In this document: in pieces, positions 8,363 to 17,652 of the stretch
How positions within the stretch are numbered: the stretch's first letter is position 1
Layout of the letters: every line of letters begins with the position of its first letter
From: Blastomonas fulva
Lineage (GTDB): Bacteria; Pseudomonadota; Alphaproteobacteria; Sphingomonadales; Sphingomonadaceae
Reading direction: 5' to 3'
NCBI RefSeq assembly: GCF_003431825.1
Contig: NZ_CP020083.1
Span: forward strand, 3,820,501 to 3,884,500
Length of the DNA: 64,000 bases
Translations under genes and position numbers: made by a program
Notes under the pieces: generated by a model
The model's input: the letters and a program-made list of their open reading frames with translations, nothing else
The model's database searches: none
What the model was told of the DNA's origin: nothing

Positions 8363-9271
8363 ATGAACGAGCTTATAGCGATCGGTACGGTCAGCCCGCT
8401 GCGCCAGCGGTTGATCGAGGACATGAACATGCGGCGCTTCAGCCGCGAGACGCAGCGCAACTATATCCGCGATGTTGGACGTTTCGCCACATGGCTGGGA
8501 CGCTCGCCGCACACGGCAACTGCAGAGGATCTGCGGCGCTTCCAGATCGACCAACGCGAGACCGGCGTTCCGGTGCCGACGATGAACAGCATAGTTGCAG
8601 CGCTGCGGTTCTTCTTCACCCACACGCTGGATCGGCCCGATCTGGCGCGCAAGCTGGTGCGCACTTCGCACGCCCGCAAGATCCCCGTGGTGCTGACCCA
8701 GGACGAGGTGAAGCGGTTGCTGGAGGCCACGACCTGCCTCAAGCATCAGGCAGCGCTGTCGGTTGCCTATGGCGCGGGACTGCGCGTCGGCGAGGTCTCG
8801 GCGCTCAAGGTGCGCGACATCGACAGCAAGCGCATGGTGCTGCGTATCGAGCGTGGCAAGGGTGGCCGATATCGCAACGCCATGCTGCCCGAAGGCCTGC
8901 TCGTGCTGCTGCGCGAGTGGTGGCGCGCCGGACGACAACAGGGCGTGTTGCATGCAGACAGCTGGCTTTTCCCAGGCAGAAGCGCGCTGCTGCCGATCAG
9001 CACCCGGCAGCTGTATCGCGTCGTCGTCGAGGCAGCCGAGGCAGCGGACATCACAAGGCGGGTCGGCCCGCACACCTTGCGGCACAGCTTCGCCACCCAT
9101 CTGCTGGAGGACGGGGTCGATATCCGCGTCATCCAGGCGTTGCTGGGCCATGCCAAGCTTAACACCACCGCTTTCTACACACAGGTGGCAACCAAGACGA
9201 TGCGAGCGGTGATCAGTCCGCTCGACAGGCTGGCCTTGACCTCATCCACCGCGCAGGTGCCCGACGGCTGA
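8363..9271 (+). CDS. Tyrosine recombinase of IS91-A (copy 1)
   Basis: 302 residues with an N-terminal SAM-like core-binding domain (about 10-95) and a C-terminal catalytic domain. Predicted catalytic residues are Arg141 (GAGLRVGEVSAL), Lys166, His237 and Arg240 (PHTLRHSFATHLL), His263 (LLGHAKL) and nucleophile Tyr272 (FYTQVA). All are intact. It precedes the transposase gene by six bases and travels with it in every complete element of both types here. Its role, perhaps resolving dimers or assisting insertion, is not established. Confidence 0.9.
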   Translation: MNELIAIGTVSPLRQRLIEDMNMRRFSRETQRNYIRDVGRFATWLGRSPHTATAEDLRRFQIDQRETGVPVPTMNSIVAALRFFFTHTLDRPDLARKLVRTSHARKIPVVLTQDEVKRLLEATTCLKHQAALSVAYGAGLRVGEVSALKVRDIDSKRMVLRIERGKGGRYRNAMLPEGLLVLLREWWRAGRQQGVLHADSWLFPGRSALLPISTRQLYRVVVEAAEAADITRRVGPHTLRHSFATHLLEDGVDIRVIQALLGHAKLNTTAFYTQVATKTMRAVISPLDRLALTSSTAQVPDG

Positions 9272-9277
9272 GGCCCG

Positions 9278-10471
9278 GTGCGCACCTCCATAGAGGTGGC
9301 CGACATCTTCCGCGTTGCAGGGCCTGGCTATCGCATTGCCCATGCCGGGCATCTGAGCCTGCACCAGCTCAAGATCATGTCGGCCGTCGAGCATTGCCGC
9401 ACCGCTACAATGGGCGGTCACGTCGAAGCCTGCACAGACTGCGGGCATTGGCGGATCGCCTATAACAGCTGTCGCAACCGGCATTGCCCCAAGTGCCAGG
9501 GAGCAGCCGCGCGTACCTGGCTGGCCGAGCGCGAGGCCGACCTGTTGCCGGTGGGCTATTTCCACGTCGTGTTCACGCTCCCGGCACAGGTCAGCGCCAT
9601 TGCGTTCCACAACAAGGCGCTGCTCTATGACCTGCTGTTCAAGGCCGCCTCCCAGACGATGCTGACCATCGCCGCCGACCCCAGGCATCTGGGCGCACGT
9701 ATCGGCATTACCGCTGTACTCCACACCTGGGGCTCGGCGCTTACCCATCATCCGCATGTCCATATGATCGTGCCCGGCGGCGGTATCGCGCGTGATGGCG
9801 AGCGCTGGATATCTGCGCGCCCGGCCTTTCTTCTGCCCGTCCGTGTCCTGGGCGCCCTGTTCCGCCGCCTGTTCCTCACGCGGCTGATCGCGCTCCACGA
9901 TGCCGGCAAGCTCGGGTTCTTCGGCAGCCTGGCGCATCTCGCCGAGCGGCGGGCCTTTCTGCGTCATCTGTCACCGGTCCGCAGAAAGCGCTGGGTGGTC
10001 TATGCCAAGCCGCCCTTTGCAGGACCTGAGGCGGTGCTCGCCTATCTGGCGCGCTATACCCACCGCGTCGCCATCTCGAACAGCCGCATCCTCCGCTTCG
10101 ACAGTGAAGGCGTCACGTTCCGCTACAAGGATTATCGCCGCAATGGCGCGCAGCGCCAGCAGGACATGACCTTAGGCGCCGACGAGTTCATCCGTCGCTT
10201 CCTGCTGCACAACCTGCCACGCGGGTTCCACCGGATACGCCATTACGGGCTGCTGGCCGGTGCGACCCGCAAGGCCCATCTCGAACACGCCCGCCGACTG
10301 CTGGCGGTTGCGCCACCTGCCATCGATGACACGGCTGTCGATCCGCCGGACCATCGGCCACCGTGCCCGTGCTGCGGTGGCAGCATGGTCATCATCGAGA
10401 CTTTCGAGCGCAGATATCAGCCGCGCGCACCACCGCATCCTGTCAACGCATCCGGGAGAACATCGTCGTGA
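9278..10471 (+). CDS. IS91 family transposase (HUH, Y2), copy 1
   Basis: 397 residues from a GTG start. An N-terminal zinc-binding region (Cys52, 55, 65, 70, 73: CTDCGHW and CRNRHCPKCQ) precedes the HUH metal motif at His160-Val-His162 (HHPHVHMIVPGGG) and the two catalytic tyrosines Tyr256 and Tyr260 (YLARYTHRVAIS). This is the rolling-circle replicative transposase of the IS91 class. All motifs are intact, so copy 1 could be active. Confidence 0.95.
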   Translation: MRTSIEVADIFRVAGPGYRIAHAGHLSLHQLKIMSAVEHCRTATMGGHVEACTDCGHWRIAYNSCRNRHCPKCQGAAARTWLAEREADLLPVGYFHVVFTLPAQVSAIAFHNKALLYDLLFKAASQTMLTIAADPRHLGARIGITAVLHTWGSALTHHPHVHMIVPGGGIARDGERWISARPAFLLPVRVLGALFRRLFLTRLIALHDAGKLGFFGSLAHLAERRAFLRHLSPVRRKRWVVYAKPPFAGPEAVLAYLARYTHRVAISNSRILRFDSEGVTFRYKDYRRNGAQRQQDMTLGADEFIRRFLLHNLPRGFHRIRHYGLLAGATRKAHLEHARRLLAVAPPAIDDTAVDPPDHRPPCPCCGGSMVIIETFERRYQPRAPPHPVNASGRTSS

Positions 10472-10773
10472 CCCGGCACGGCCTGCCTTCAACCGGCCCC
10501 GAAGCGACCGTGCTTCGGGGAGCACAGAGCACTGCGCCATCACCCACCAAAAGCAGACCTGCGCCCTCCAAAATCGGACGGTCCGATTTACGGCAACCCG
10601 CTCGTCACCCCAAAAGCAGCCAGTCCGCTTTCAGTTCCGTCCGCTTATCGGCAGCACCCACCGCTGCTCCCACAAGCCCAAAATCGAAATCCCCATAGAC
10701 ATCAGCACCTGACGACCGCGGGTTCGGGCACCGTCGACTTTCCGACGCCTCACGGCGTCCGAAACTCTAAACG

Positions 10774-11236
10774 TAAGCCGCCAGTCAGCTTTGCGCCCAT
10801 AGCGGTCATTGCAGTTCGCCCGCCGATTGCCTGGAAGCGGACATAGTTGCCTTTCACCATGGGTGGCGGGTTTGGGACATTCCTGCCGTCCCTCAGCGCC
10901 GTCTCGAACGGCCGGCTTTACTGGAAGCCGACATCATTCGGTTGTCAAGCTGGCACCCAGAGTGACGGTCATCGGGCCTGAACGGGAAGTAGGCTCTCAG
11001 CTTTTCCTCCCGTATAAGGAGACGAGAAATGATGCGGACAAGCGAATGCTTGATGAAACCGGCTTGCGATATTCGGTTCCGGCGCTTCACTGAGCACAAT
11101 GAACGAGCCCAAACGACATCATTGGTTGCAGGACGTCCATTCATGCCAGTTGGCGGGAGCGGACGTCCTGCTCTTTGTGCTGCGGGCCCGCGGCAAGATG
11201 TTCCGCGCAAACAGAAATGTCGGCACGGTGCGCGGC
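10774..11236. other. Gene-free stretch with mosaic sphingomonad-like intergenic repeats
   Basis: No convincing gene. It begins with TAAGCCGCCAGTCAGC (10774-10789), which recurs at 61163-61178. It continues with degenerate pieces such as CGGTCATTGC and GGAAGCGGACAT that have partial matches near 61222-61270. Short open frames here lack plausible ribosome sites or protein character. Confidence 0.5.
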
Positions 11237-13591
11237 CTAGAATCGCAAGGTTGCTGATACACCGAAGGCCCGGGGCTCGCCGGCCATCACGCGATTGGCC
11301 GTACTTCCCGGAAACACCGTGTTGCTGAGACCCAGCGCCCCGCCCAGCGGCTGATAGACCGACAGCGGCCGGTATGCCTTGTCGAGCAGATTGCGGGCAA
11401 ACAGTGCGACTGTCCAACGTCCATCCGGACCGTCGAGCGAAATCCGTCCGCCTAGCAGCGCATAGGCTGGCGCGCGCGATTGCAGGTTTGCATCGTTTAC
11501 GGTGCCGACAAACTGGCTGGATGTGAAGAACAGGTTGCTGTTCACGTTCAGCCGCATGCCGCTCGACCCGATGTCCGTGCCCCAATCGACCGCCACATTG
11601 CCCGACCATTTGGGTGAGAATGTGTTGGGCTTGCCGTTTAGCACCTGTGTGCCGGGGAGGCCCGGAAGGTTCGAGGCGTTGGCAAAATCGGTGAACTCGG
11701 AGTCGAGATAGGCCACCGAACCGGAAATCGAGAAATCCCTGCTGGGCGCGAGCCTGAGATCCAGTTCAAGCCCCTGCTGGCGCAAGGCTCCAGCATTGCG
11801 GACAATGAAGCTTACGCCATCAAAGGCGCGGTCCTGAAAGCCGTCAATATCCATGCGGAACAGCGTGGCATTGGCGGTCAACAGCCGGTCAAACCAGCTG
11901 GTCTTTGCGCCGATCTCGTAGTTGGTCACGGTCTCGCGGTCGAAGAGGCGGCGGGTCGAAACAAGGTTGCCATTGGCATCGACCACCGAAAGCGACGGCG
12001 TGCCACCACCGGAATTGTATCCACCCGATTTGTAACCGGTCGAGATATTCGCAAACAGCAGCACATCATCGGTCGGCGTGTAGTTCAGGCTGGCGCGGTA
12101 GGTGAAGCGGTCTTCGTTGATGCCGGGGAACGTCAGACGTTCGGTGGCGCGCAGTGTCTGGGTAAAGGGACTGGAAGCCTGAGCGTAGGTTCCCCGCTTG
12201 CGGTCCTTCGTCCAGCGGCCGCCGAGTGTCAGCGTCAACTTGTCGCTGAGATGGACGTTGCCCTGGCCATAGATTGCGAAGCTCTTGACGTTCTGGAACA
12301 CGTCCTGATCGGTCGCGGCGGTGCCGCCGGTGTTCGCCACAAAGCTGCTGCAAGCGGTTCGCCCAGGACCTGCGGGAACCAGAATGCCACAGAAGCTTGT
12401 GCCAAGGTTGAGCTGTTCGCCGAGACCGAAATCCTCCTCGAAATAATAGAGGCCGGCTACCATGTCGAACGCGCCGCCGAACCATTCCTTTTCTGGCGAG
12501 ATGAACTGCAACTCGTGGTTGTGACTCTTCGAATCGAACAGGCTCCGCCGCGAGGCAAGGCTGACAGGGAAGTAGATGATGTCGCCGTCGAGCTGGTCAT
12601 TGGTCCATACACGGTAGCTGTTGATCATCCGCAAGGTGCTGCCACCAAGGTCGAGCGATGCCTCGCTCGCGATGCCCCAGTTCTCGTCAACCAGTCCCTG
12701 CGCGATGAACTGGTTCATCACCCTGTCGCGCAGGTTGGTGTCGGGACCGCCGTTGAAGGCGGCGCGGATGAAGTCCAGACGTGCCGGGCTGACCGACGCG
12801 GGGTCAAAATCGAAATTGGCGACCCCATCGCCTTTGAGGCGGGTGTAATCCCCGCGCACGATCCATTCGAAATTGCCAAGGTCGGCCCTGATGGTGCCCC
12901 GCAGCGAGACGTCGTCGGAGCCCCCGTAGTTCTTGCCATCTAGCCGGTTGAACCATGGCCCATCGAACCATTGGGCCATGCCGGCAAGGCGCATGGCGAC
13001 ATTGTCGGTCAACGGGACGTTCACATGCCCCTGGATGCGGTAGCGATCGAAGGAACCGAATTCCGCAGACACCTCCCCGCTGAACTCGTCCTTCGGCTTG
13101 GCAGCGCGCAGGGATAGTGCGCCAACGCTGGCATTGCGCCCGAACAACGTGCCCTGTGGGCCGCGCAGCACTTCCACGCTTTCGATGTCGAGAAAAGCAC
13201 CGAGGATCGAGCCGGAGCGGGGCACATAGACTCCGTCCATGAAGACGGCCACGCTGGGCTCGATCAGGGTATTGGCAAGCGATCCCACGCCGCGAATGCC
13301 AAGCCGTGTCGATCCGGTGTTTGAGGAGCGCACCGACTGGAAGTTGGGTGCGACCTGCCCAAGGTCCAGCACGGTGAGGACGTTCGCCTGTGCAAGGCCT
13401 TCCCCGCTGATGGCGACGATTGAGATCGGCACGTCCTGCACGCTTTCGGCGCGCTTCTGTGCAGTCACGATGATCTCGCCATCAATCGCAGCGCCGTCTT
13501 GCGCGGCACTCTCCTGGGCATGTGCGGCGGTTGCAGATGCCGCGATGATCGCAAGCGCGCTCACGCACCGGCGAAGGTGTCCTAGGCCCAT
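11237..13591 (-). CDS. TonB-dependent outer-membrane receptor
   Basis: 784 residues. A signal peptide (LRRCVSALAIIAASATAAHA) is followed by a TonB-box-like region (GEIIVTAQKRAESVQDVPIS), a plug domain (about 50-165; VEVLRGPQGTLFGRNA) and a C-terminal 22-strand barrel ending in the aromatic residue of SATLRF. It imports a scarce substrate across the outer membrane using TonB energy. It is the IroN/FyuA-like class widespread in sphingomonads, often for aromatic or plant-derived compounds. An operator-like motif 60 bases upstream matches one before the oxidoreductase operon, so it is probably the uptake gene of that pathway (inference). Confidence 0.92.
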   Translation of the reverse strand: MGLGHLRRCVSALAIIAASATAAHAQESAAQDGAAIDGEIIVTAQKRAESVQDVPISIVAISGEGLAQANVLTVLDLGQVAPNFQSVRSSNTGSTRLGIRGVGSLANTLIEPSVAVFMDGVYVPRSGSILGAFLDIESVEVLRGPQGTLFGRNASVGALSLRAAKPKDEFSGEVSAEFGSFDRYRIQGHVNVPLTDNVAMRLAGMAQWFDGPWFNRLDGKNYGGSDDVSLRGTIRADLGNFEWIVRGDYTRLKGDGVANFDFDPASVSPARLDFIRAAFNGGPDTNLRDRVMNQFIAQGLVDENWGIASEASLDLGGSTLRMINSYRVWTNDQLDGDIIYFPVSLASRRSLFDSKSHNHELQFISPEKEWFGGAFDMVAGLYYFEEDFGLGEQLNLGTSFCGILVPAGPGRTACSSFVANTGGTAATDQDVFQNVKSFAIYGQGNVHLSDKLTLTLGGRWTKDRKRGTYAQASSPFTQTLRATERLTFPGINEDRFTYRASLNYTPTDDVLLFANISTGYKSGGYNSGGGTPSLSVVDANGNLVSTRRLFDRETVTNYEIGAKTSWFDRLLTANATLFRMDIDGFQDRAFDGVSFIVRNAGALRQQGLELDLRLAPSRDFSISGSVAYLDSEFTDFANASNLPGLPGTQVLNGKPNTFSPKWSGNVAVDWGTDIGSSGMRLNVNSNLFFTSSQFVGTVNDANLQSRAPAYALLGGRISLDGPDGRWTVALFARNLLDKAYRPLSVYQPLGGALGLSNTVFPGSTANRVMAGEPRAFGVSATLRF

Positions 13592-13650
13592 TTCAGTCTC
13601 CCATCCTCTCGTTTATTGGGATTGGTGATAGTGCGTGATCCGGTCCGATA

Positions 13651-13667
13651 TTTCACATTTGGTGACA
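13651..13667 (-). promoter_or_regulatory. Operator-like motif upstream of the TonB receptor
   Basis: TTTCACATTTGGTGACA on the plus strand, 60 bases before the receptor start. The same 17 bases occur at 19549-19565, 56 bases before the quinone oxidoreductase start, in the same orientation relative to the gene. A weaker second element, TTTTGCAATTCG (13672-13683), follows about two helical turns away. The layout suits an AraC-family activator site. Confidence 0.65.
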
Positions 13668-13685
13668 GCAATTTTGCAATTCGTG

Positions 13686-14681
13686 TCACAGCCAGCCCAA
13701 TTTGATGACCGCCATGGTGATACCCGCCAGGAGCACCGTTTGGACAAGCATAAGAACAACAGGCTTGATCCCCACCTTCACGAGATCACCCGGACGTGTC
13801 TTCATGCCGATAGCTGCCAGGCTGATCACGAGGCACCAGCGCGAGAGTTCGCCTGCTCCGGCAGTGACGGCAGCAGGCAACGCCAGCAGGCTGTTGACGA
13901 TGACCAGTATCGCAAAAGCCACGACGAACCATGGCAATAGCGGCGGTCTTTCCGACCCTGCCGTTGCGTCGTGCCGGGTGATCTGTCCTGCCACCATGAT
14001 GACAGGAAGCAGCATGGCGACGCGCACCAGCTTGACGATCACCGCCGTATCGCCTGCCTCGGGCGAGATCGCATAGCCAGCGCCGACGACCTGGGCCACA
14101 TCGTGGATGGTCGCGCCAAGGAATATCCCGGCTTGCCGATCGGTAAGGCCTGCAAGGTCGGCCACCAACGGGTAGGCGATCATCGCGATCGTCGACAGCA
14201 CGGACACCAGGATCACCGTGAACAGCATCGCCTGATCCTTGCGCTCGTGCGCGGGCAGCGATGCGGCGATGGCTAGCGCAGCGGAGGCACCGCAAATGGC
14301 CGTCGCTCCGCCAGACAAAAATCCGAACAGCGGGTTGAAGCCCATCGTTCGCGCCAGCGCGATTGACCCGACGATCAGCGCTGCGACCAACAGGACAACC
14401 ATGAGCACAGGCTGCCACCCCAGCGCGGCAATCTGACTCGCACCAATGCGCAATCCAAGCAAAGCAACTCCGATCCGCAGCAGCGCCCTGGCGGAGAATT
14501 CAATCCCCGGCCGCGTCTTGCCAATGTCGGCGAGAAAGTTGAACCCCAATCCCAGAAGCAGGGCGAATAGCATTACAGGGGCCGCGTAATGCTCTGACAG
14601 GAACGTAGCCGCCAGGGCCAACACCAGTGAAACTGCAACCCCGGGGGCCAGCGTGCTGGCGCGTTCGAAGAACTGTGTCAC
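13686..14681 (-). CDS. YeiH/UPF0324 family putative sulfate or sulfite exporter
   Basis: 331 residues with about ten hydrophobic helices and family motifs LGLRIGASQIAALGW, SGGATAICGASAALAIAASL and FLGATIHDVAQVVGAGYAIS. YeiH relatives are annotated as putative sulfate exporters, and some members are linked to sulfonate metabolism. It is the last gene of the operon, starting four bases after the MFS gene ends. With a TauD/TfdA dioxygenase upstream, it could discharge sulfite or sulfate released from an organosulfur substrate (inference). Confidence 0.85.
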   Translation of the reverse strand: MTQFFERASTLAPGVAVSLVLALAATFLSEHYAAPVMLFALLLGLGFNFLADIGKTRPGIEFSARALLRIGVALLGLRIGASQIAALGWQPVLMVVLLVAALIVGSIALARTMGFNPLFGFLSGGATAICGASAALAIAASLPAHERKDQAMLFTVILVSVLSTIAMIAYPLVADLAGLTDRQAGIFLGATIHDVAQVVGAGYAISPEAGDTAVIVKLVRVAMLLPVIMVAGQITRHDATAGSERPPLLPWFVVAFAILVIVNSLLALPAAVTAGAGELSRWCLVISLAAIGMKTRPGDLVKVGIKPVVLMLVQTVLLAGITMAVIKLGWL

Positions 14682-14685
14682 GTGA

Positions 14686-15978
14686 TCAGGCCGAGAGCGC
14701 CTGGCGTCGTTCCAGATCAGCCAGATAGCTGCGGCGCATCAGGGCGAAGACGATCCCTGCGGCGATGCAGGGCAGAGGCAGGAAGCGAAATGCCGATGCC
14801 AGGCCTATCACATCGGCAAGTCTGCCAGTGAGGATCGGTCCGGGGGCAAGGCCAATGAGATTGTTCGCCAGTGTCAGGGTCGCAAAAGCTGATCCGTGAA
14901 TGGCGAGCGGAGTAAGATTGGCCACCATCGCACCCGTGGGGCCCACCGTGCCGGCCACCAAGAACATCGCGCAGGCAATCAGGAAGAGTTGCGCCGTGCC
15001 CGGCGTCAGCGAAAAAGCGACTGTCAAACACGCGGCCGTGCCGATGCAATAGCCGATCGCGAGATTGATCTTGTGTTCGGGTCGGTCGCGCGAAAGGCGA
15101 TCGCTCAGCATCCCGCACACGATCATTCCCGTCCCACAGGCCAGCAACAGCAGCGCGGCCACCTGCCCGGCGCGGTCCAATGCAAACCCGTAATTGCGGT
15201 TCAGGAAGCTTGGCAGCCATGCGGGCATGGCCCCGGCAGCGAAGAGCTGCAATCCACTGCCAAGATAGGCGAGGCGAACCGAGCGGCTGGCGACCAGAGC
15301 CTTGAGTGGCGCCGATGCCTTGGAATCGGATGATCCGTCATCGCCCTGCCCCAACCCTGCCAGTAGCCGCACGCGCCTCTCGCGCACCAGCATCGGGTAA
15401 AGCACGCCCAGCACTAACCCTCCCAGCCCGATCAGCATGAAGGCTGAGCGCCAGCCATGGCTGGCCGCGACGGTCCCGCCAACCGCTACTCCAAGCACTT
15501 GTCCGAACAGGCCACCAGCCATGAAGGCCGCTGCCAGTGTGGCCCGCAGGCGCTGGGGAAACACGCTGATAACGACGGCGATGCCAACCGACCCGTAGGC
15601 CGCTTCACCGACGCCGACCAACGCACGACCCACCAGCATTTGCTCGAAGTTTGCGGCTCTCGCACAGAACAATGTTGCAAGGCTCCAGACGAGCGCCATC
15701 AGCGCAAGGCTGCGCACGCGCCCCCACCGGTCGGCTGCCAACGAGAGCGGGAACGTAAGCAGCCCGACCATCACCGCCACGATGCCGGAGAGTAGGCCAA
15801 GTTGTGCATCGCTCAACTGCCATTCCGCCTTGAGCAGCGGAAACACCGCATTGAGAACCTGCCGGGCCATATAGTCCGAAATCAACAGCCCGAAGGTGAG
15901 CGCGAACACGATCCAGCTATAGACCGTTGCTCTTGCCGGCCCTTCTGCATGGGCATCGAGATTGATCGGACCAGCCAT
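14686..15978 (-). CDS. MFS transporter
   Basis: 430 residues with 12 predicted membrane helices. The loop after helix 2 carries the MFS signature (SLAADRWGRVRSLAL). It resembles the spinster-like/aromatic-acid-permease group of sphingomonad MFS proteins (LLISDYMARQVLNAVFPLLK). As an inner-membrane carrier in the catabolic operon, it probably imports the substrate delivered by the TonB receptor. Substrate unknown. Confidence 0.85.
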   Translation of the reverse strand: MAGPINLDAHAEGPARATVYSWIVFALTFGLLISDYMARQVLNAVFPLLKAEWQLSDAQLGLLSGIVAVMVGLLTFPLSLAADRWGRVRSLALMALVWSLATLFCARAANFEQMLVGRALVGVGEAAYGSVGIAVVISVFPQRLRATLAAAFMAGGLFGQVLGVAVGGTVAASHGWRSAFMLIGLGGLVLGVLYPMLVRERRVRLLAGLGQGDDGSSDSKASAPLKALVASRSVRLAYLGSGLQLFAAGAMPAWLPSFLNRNYGFALDRAGQVAALLLLACGTGMIVCGMLSDRLSRDRPEHKINLAIGYCIGTAACLTVAFSLTPGTAQLFLIACAMFLVAGTVGPTGAMVANLTPLAIHGSAFATLTLANNLIGLAPGPILTGRLADVIGLASAFRFLPLPCIAAGIVFALMRRSYLADLERRQALSA

Positions 15979-16000
15979 GCGTTTGTCTCCAGGCGGCGGG

Positions 16001-16555
16001 TTAGCGCGCCGCGAGCCGGTTGATCAATGGCAAGGCTTCTCGCCACTTGCCGAAACCCGAAGGCGGGTTGAGGTGGCCCACGTTGCCAGCGTCGAATAAC
16101 TCGCCCCCCCAATCTATTGCGAGCCCAGAGACCCGTTCGAAGCTGGCCAGCGGATCATCATGGCTGGCGGCGACAACCGAGGGAAAGGGCAAGAGCTTGC
16201 GTGCGATCGGGCACCAGCCATTGGCGGACAGTTCGTCAAGCGTTGGATAGCCTTCGGGCAACGGACTCTCGACATCCGCCGGTGTAGCGAGCAACGCACC
16301 CCTGATTGGGCGGGTCGGATGAGCCGCCCAGGCCGCGACCATCAGGCAGCCGGCGCTGTGCGCGGCAAGCACGACCTCCCCCGAGATCGCATGCAGTGCC
16401 GCGTCAAGCGCGTTGACCCGCGCGGCAAGGCTCAGCCGGTCCTGCTGGATCGGCTCGACCGTGATCGATCCGGGCAGGGCATTTGCGGCATGAGTCTGCC
16501 AGTGATCGGCAACATGATCGCGCAGACCCGGCACGAAAAGGACGGTGACGGTCAT
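16001..16555 (-). CDS. RBBP9/YdeN-type alpha/beta hydrolase
   Basis: 184 residues. Predicted nucleophile Ser67 lies in VLAAHSAGCLMVA, an acidic residue in ASHDDPLASF (about 130) and a histidine in GNVGHLNPPSGFG (about 162), giving the Ser-Asp-His order of the RBBP9 serine hydrolases. The length suits the family. The start codon overlaps the stop of the BKACE gene by four bases (ATGA on the minus strand), so the two enzymes are coupled. It may cleave an ester or thioester made by BKACE (inference). Confidence 0.82.
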   Translation of the reverse strand: MTVTVLFVPGLRDHVADHWQTHAANALPGSITVEPIQQDRLSLAARVNALDAALHAISGEVVLAAHSAGCLMVAAWAAHPTRPIRGALLATPADVESPLPEGYPTLDELSANGWCPIARKLLPFPSVVAASHDDPLASFERVSGLAIDWGGELFDAGNVGHLNPPSGFGKWREALPLINRLAAR

Positions 16556-17616
16556 GCCACCTCGCGGATCGGAATGGCCAGCTGACCGCGCTCGCGATTG
16601 GGTGCCATGCCGAGACGCGCCAGCGTTTCCTCGGTCGAATTGTATTGCGTGCCGATCTTGTAGATGGCGCGGGCCTCTTCGCCGTTGGCGACTTCCCGGC
16701 CCAACTCGCGGCTGATCCGCACCAGCTGCTCGATCTGCGCGACCGAGCCCATCTTGTTGCCGTGCGGATCGTAGATCGTGTCCTCGATCCCGCAGCGGGT
16801 ATGCATGCCCAGCGCGATGGCAATCGTGTTGATCGGCAGCACATTGCCCATCACGCTCTCAAGCGTCACTGTCGAGCCATCAGGTGCGCGGCGGATGAAT
16901 TCCATGAAGTTGGCAGGGTTCGGGCCGTCGAAACCGCCGCCGATACCAACCCAGGTGAGGTTGAGCGGGCCCTTGTAGTGACCTCGGCGAATGAGGCGCT
17001 CGACCGTTTCCATATCGGGCATACAGGTCAGCTGAAAGTGCGGCTGGATGCCTGCACCCGTCAGGCGACGCAGATGTTCTTCGACCCATTGGGGACCGGC
17101 CGGCACGACCATCTCGCGATAGGCCTGATACAGCGCCGGATTGGCGAGCGTGGTCTGCCCGTATTCCGCTTCATCCATCAGGTCCATGATGTTCATCTGC
17201 GTGGTGTTGACCGCGATGGTGACCTGCTCTGGGGCGGGCGTCAGCTCGGCCAGCATGTGGCGAACCTCGTCGGAAAGCCATTTGGCCTCGGCGCCATCCT
17301 CCTCGCCTTCCGGTGCGAAGGAAATCGACCCGCCGACCTGGATGATCATCTCCGGCACGCGCGAGCGGATATGGTCGATCATCTCGTTGAACATCGAAAG
17401 ACGCTTGGAACCATGACCATTGAGCTCACGGCAATGGAGGTGCAGCACGGTGGCACCCGCATTATAGCAATCCACGGCCTTCTGGACCTGCTCTTCCATC
17501 GTTACCGGGATGTCCTCGGGAAAGTCCTCCGGCGCCCATTCGGGGCCATAAGGTGCAACGGTGATCACCAGCTTGTCCTGGTTCTGAGGCAGTAGGCTAT
17601 CGTCGAGGAATTGCAT
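16552..17616 (-). CDS. BKACE family beta-keto acid cleavage enzyme (DUF849)
   Basis: 354 residues. TIM-barrel enzyme of the 3-keto-5-aminohexanoate cleavage (Kce) family: the zinc-binding HLHCRE motif is at about residue 59, QVGGS and TIAVNTTQMN mark barrel strands, and the C-terminal NSTEETLARLGMAPNRE is typical. BKACEs condense a beta-keto acid with acetyl-CoA, giving a CoA ester plus acetoacetate. Known substrates include dehydrocarnitine and 3-keto-5-aminohexanoate. The substrate here is not predictable. It lies between the TauD-type dioxygenase and the hydrolase. Confidence 0.88.
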   Translation of the reverse strand: MQFLDDSLLPQNQDKLVITVAPYGPEWAPEDFPEDIPVTMEEQVQKAVDCYNAGATVLHLHCRELNGHGSKRLSMFNEMIDHIRSRVPEMIIQVGGSISFAPEGEEDGAEAKWLSDEVRHMLAELTPAPEQVTIAVNTTQMNIMDLMDEAEYGQTTLANPALYQAYREMVVPAGPQWVEEHLRRLTGAGIQPHFQLTCMPDMETVERLIRRGHYKGPLNLTWVGIGGGFDGPNPANFMEFIRRAPDGSTVTLESVMGNVLPINTIAIALGMHTRCGIEDTIYDPHGNKMGSVAQIEQLVRISRELGREVANGEEARAIYKIGTQYNSTEETLARLGMAPNRERGQLAIPIREVA

Positions 17617-17652
17617 CGGGTATCTCCTTGGGAGGCTGTTTTCCGGTCAAGT

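Larger units (their letters stand above)
8233..10773 (+). mobile_element. IS91-type element IS91-A, copy 1 (2541 bp, complete)
   Basis: The boundaries come from comparison with the copy at 41947-44487, which I read as identical over this span; flanks differ immediately outside. The element carries a tyrosine recombinase gene and an IS91-type Y2 transposase gene in tandem. Its left end (predicted terIS) begins GCACGAACCCGCTTCGCGGG and its right end (predicted oriIS) contains a GACGCC-TCAC-GGCGTC hairpin at 10744-10759. No inverted terminal repeats are seen, as expected for IS91. Confidence 0.9.

Noticed and set aside
8311..9162. 283-codon plus-strand frame overlapping the IS91-A recombinase gene
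   Set aside because: Shifted-frame shadow of the recombinase; Arg/Ala-rich and without catalytic motifs.
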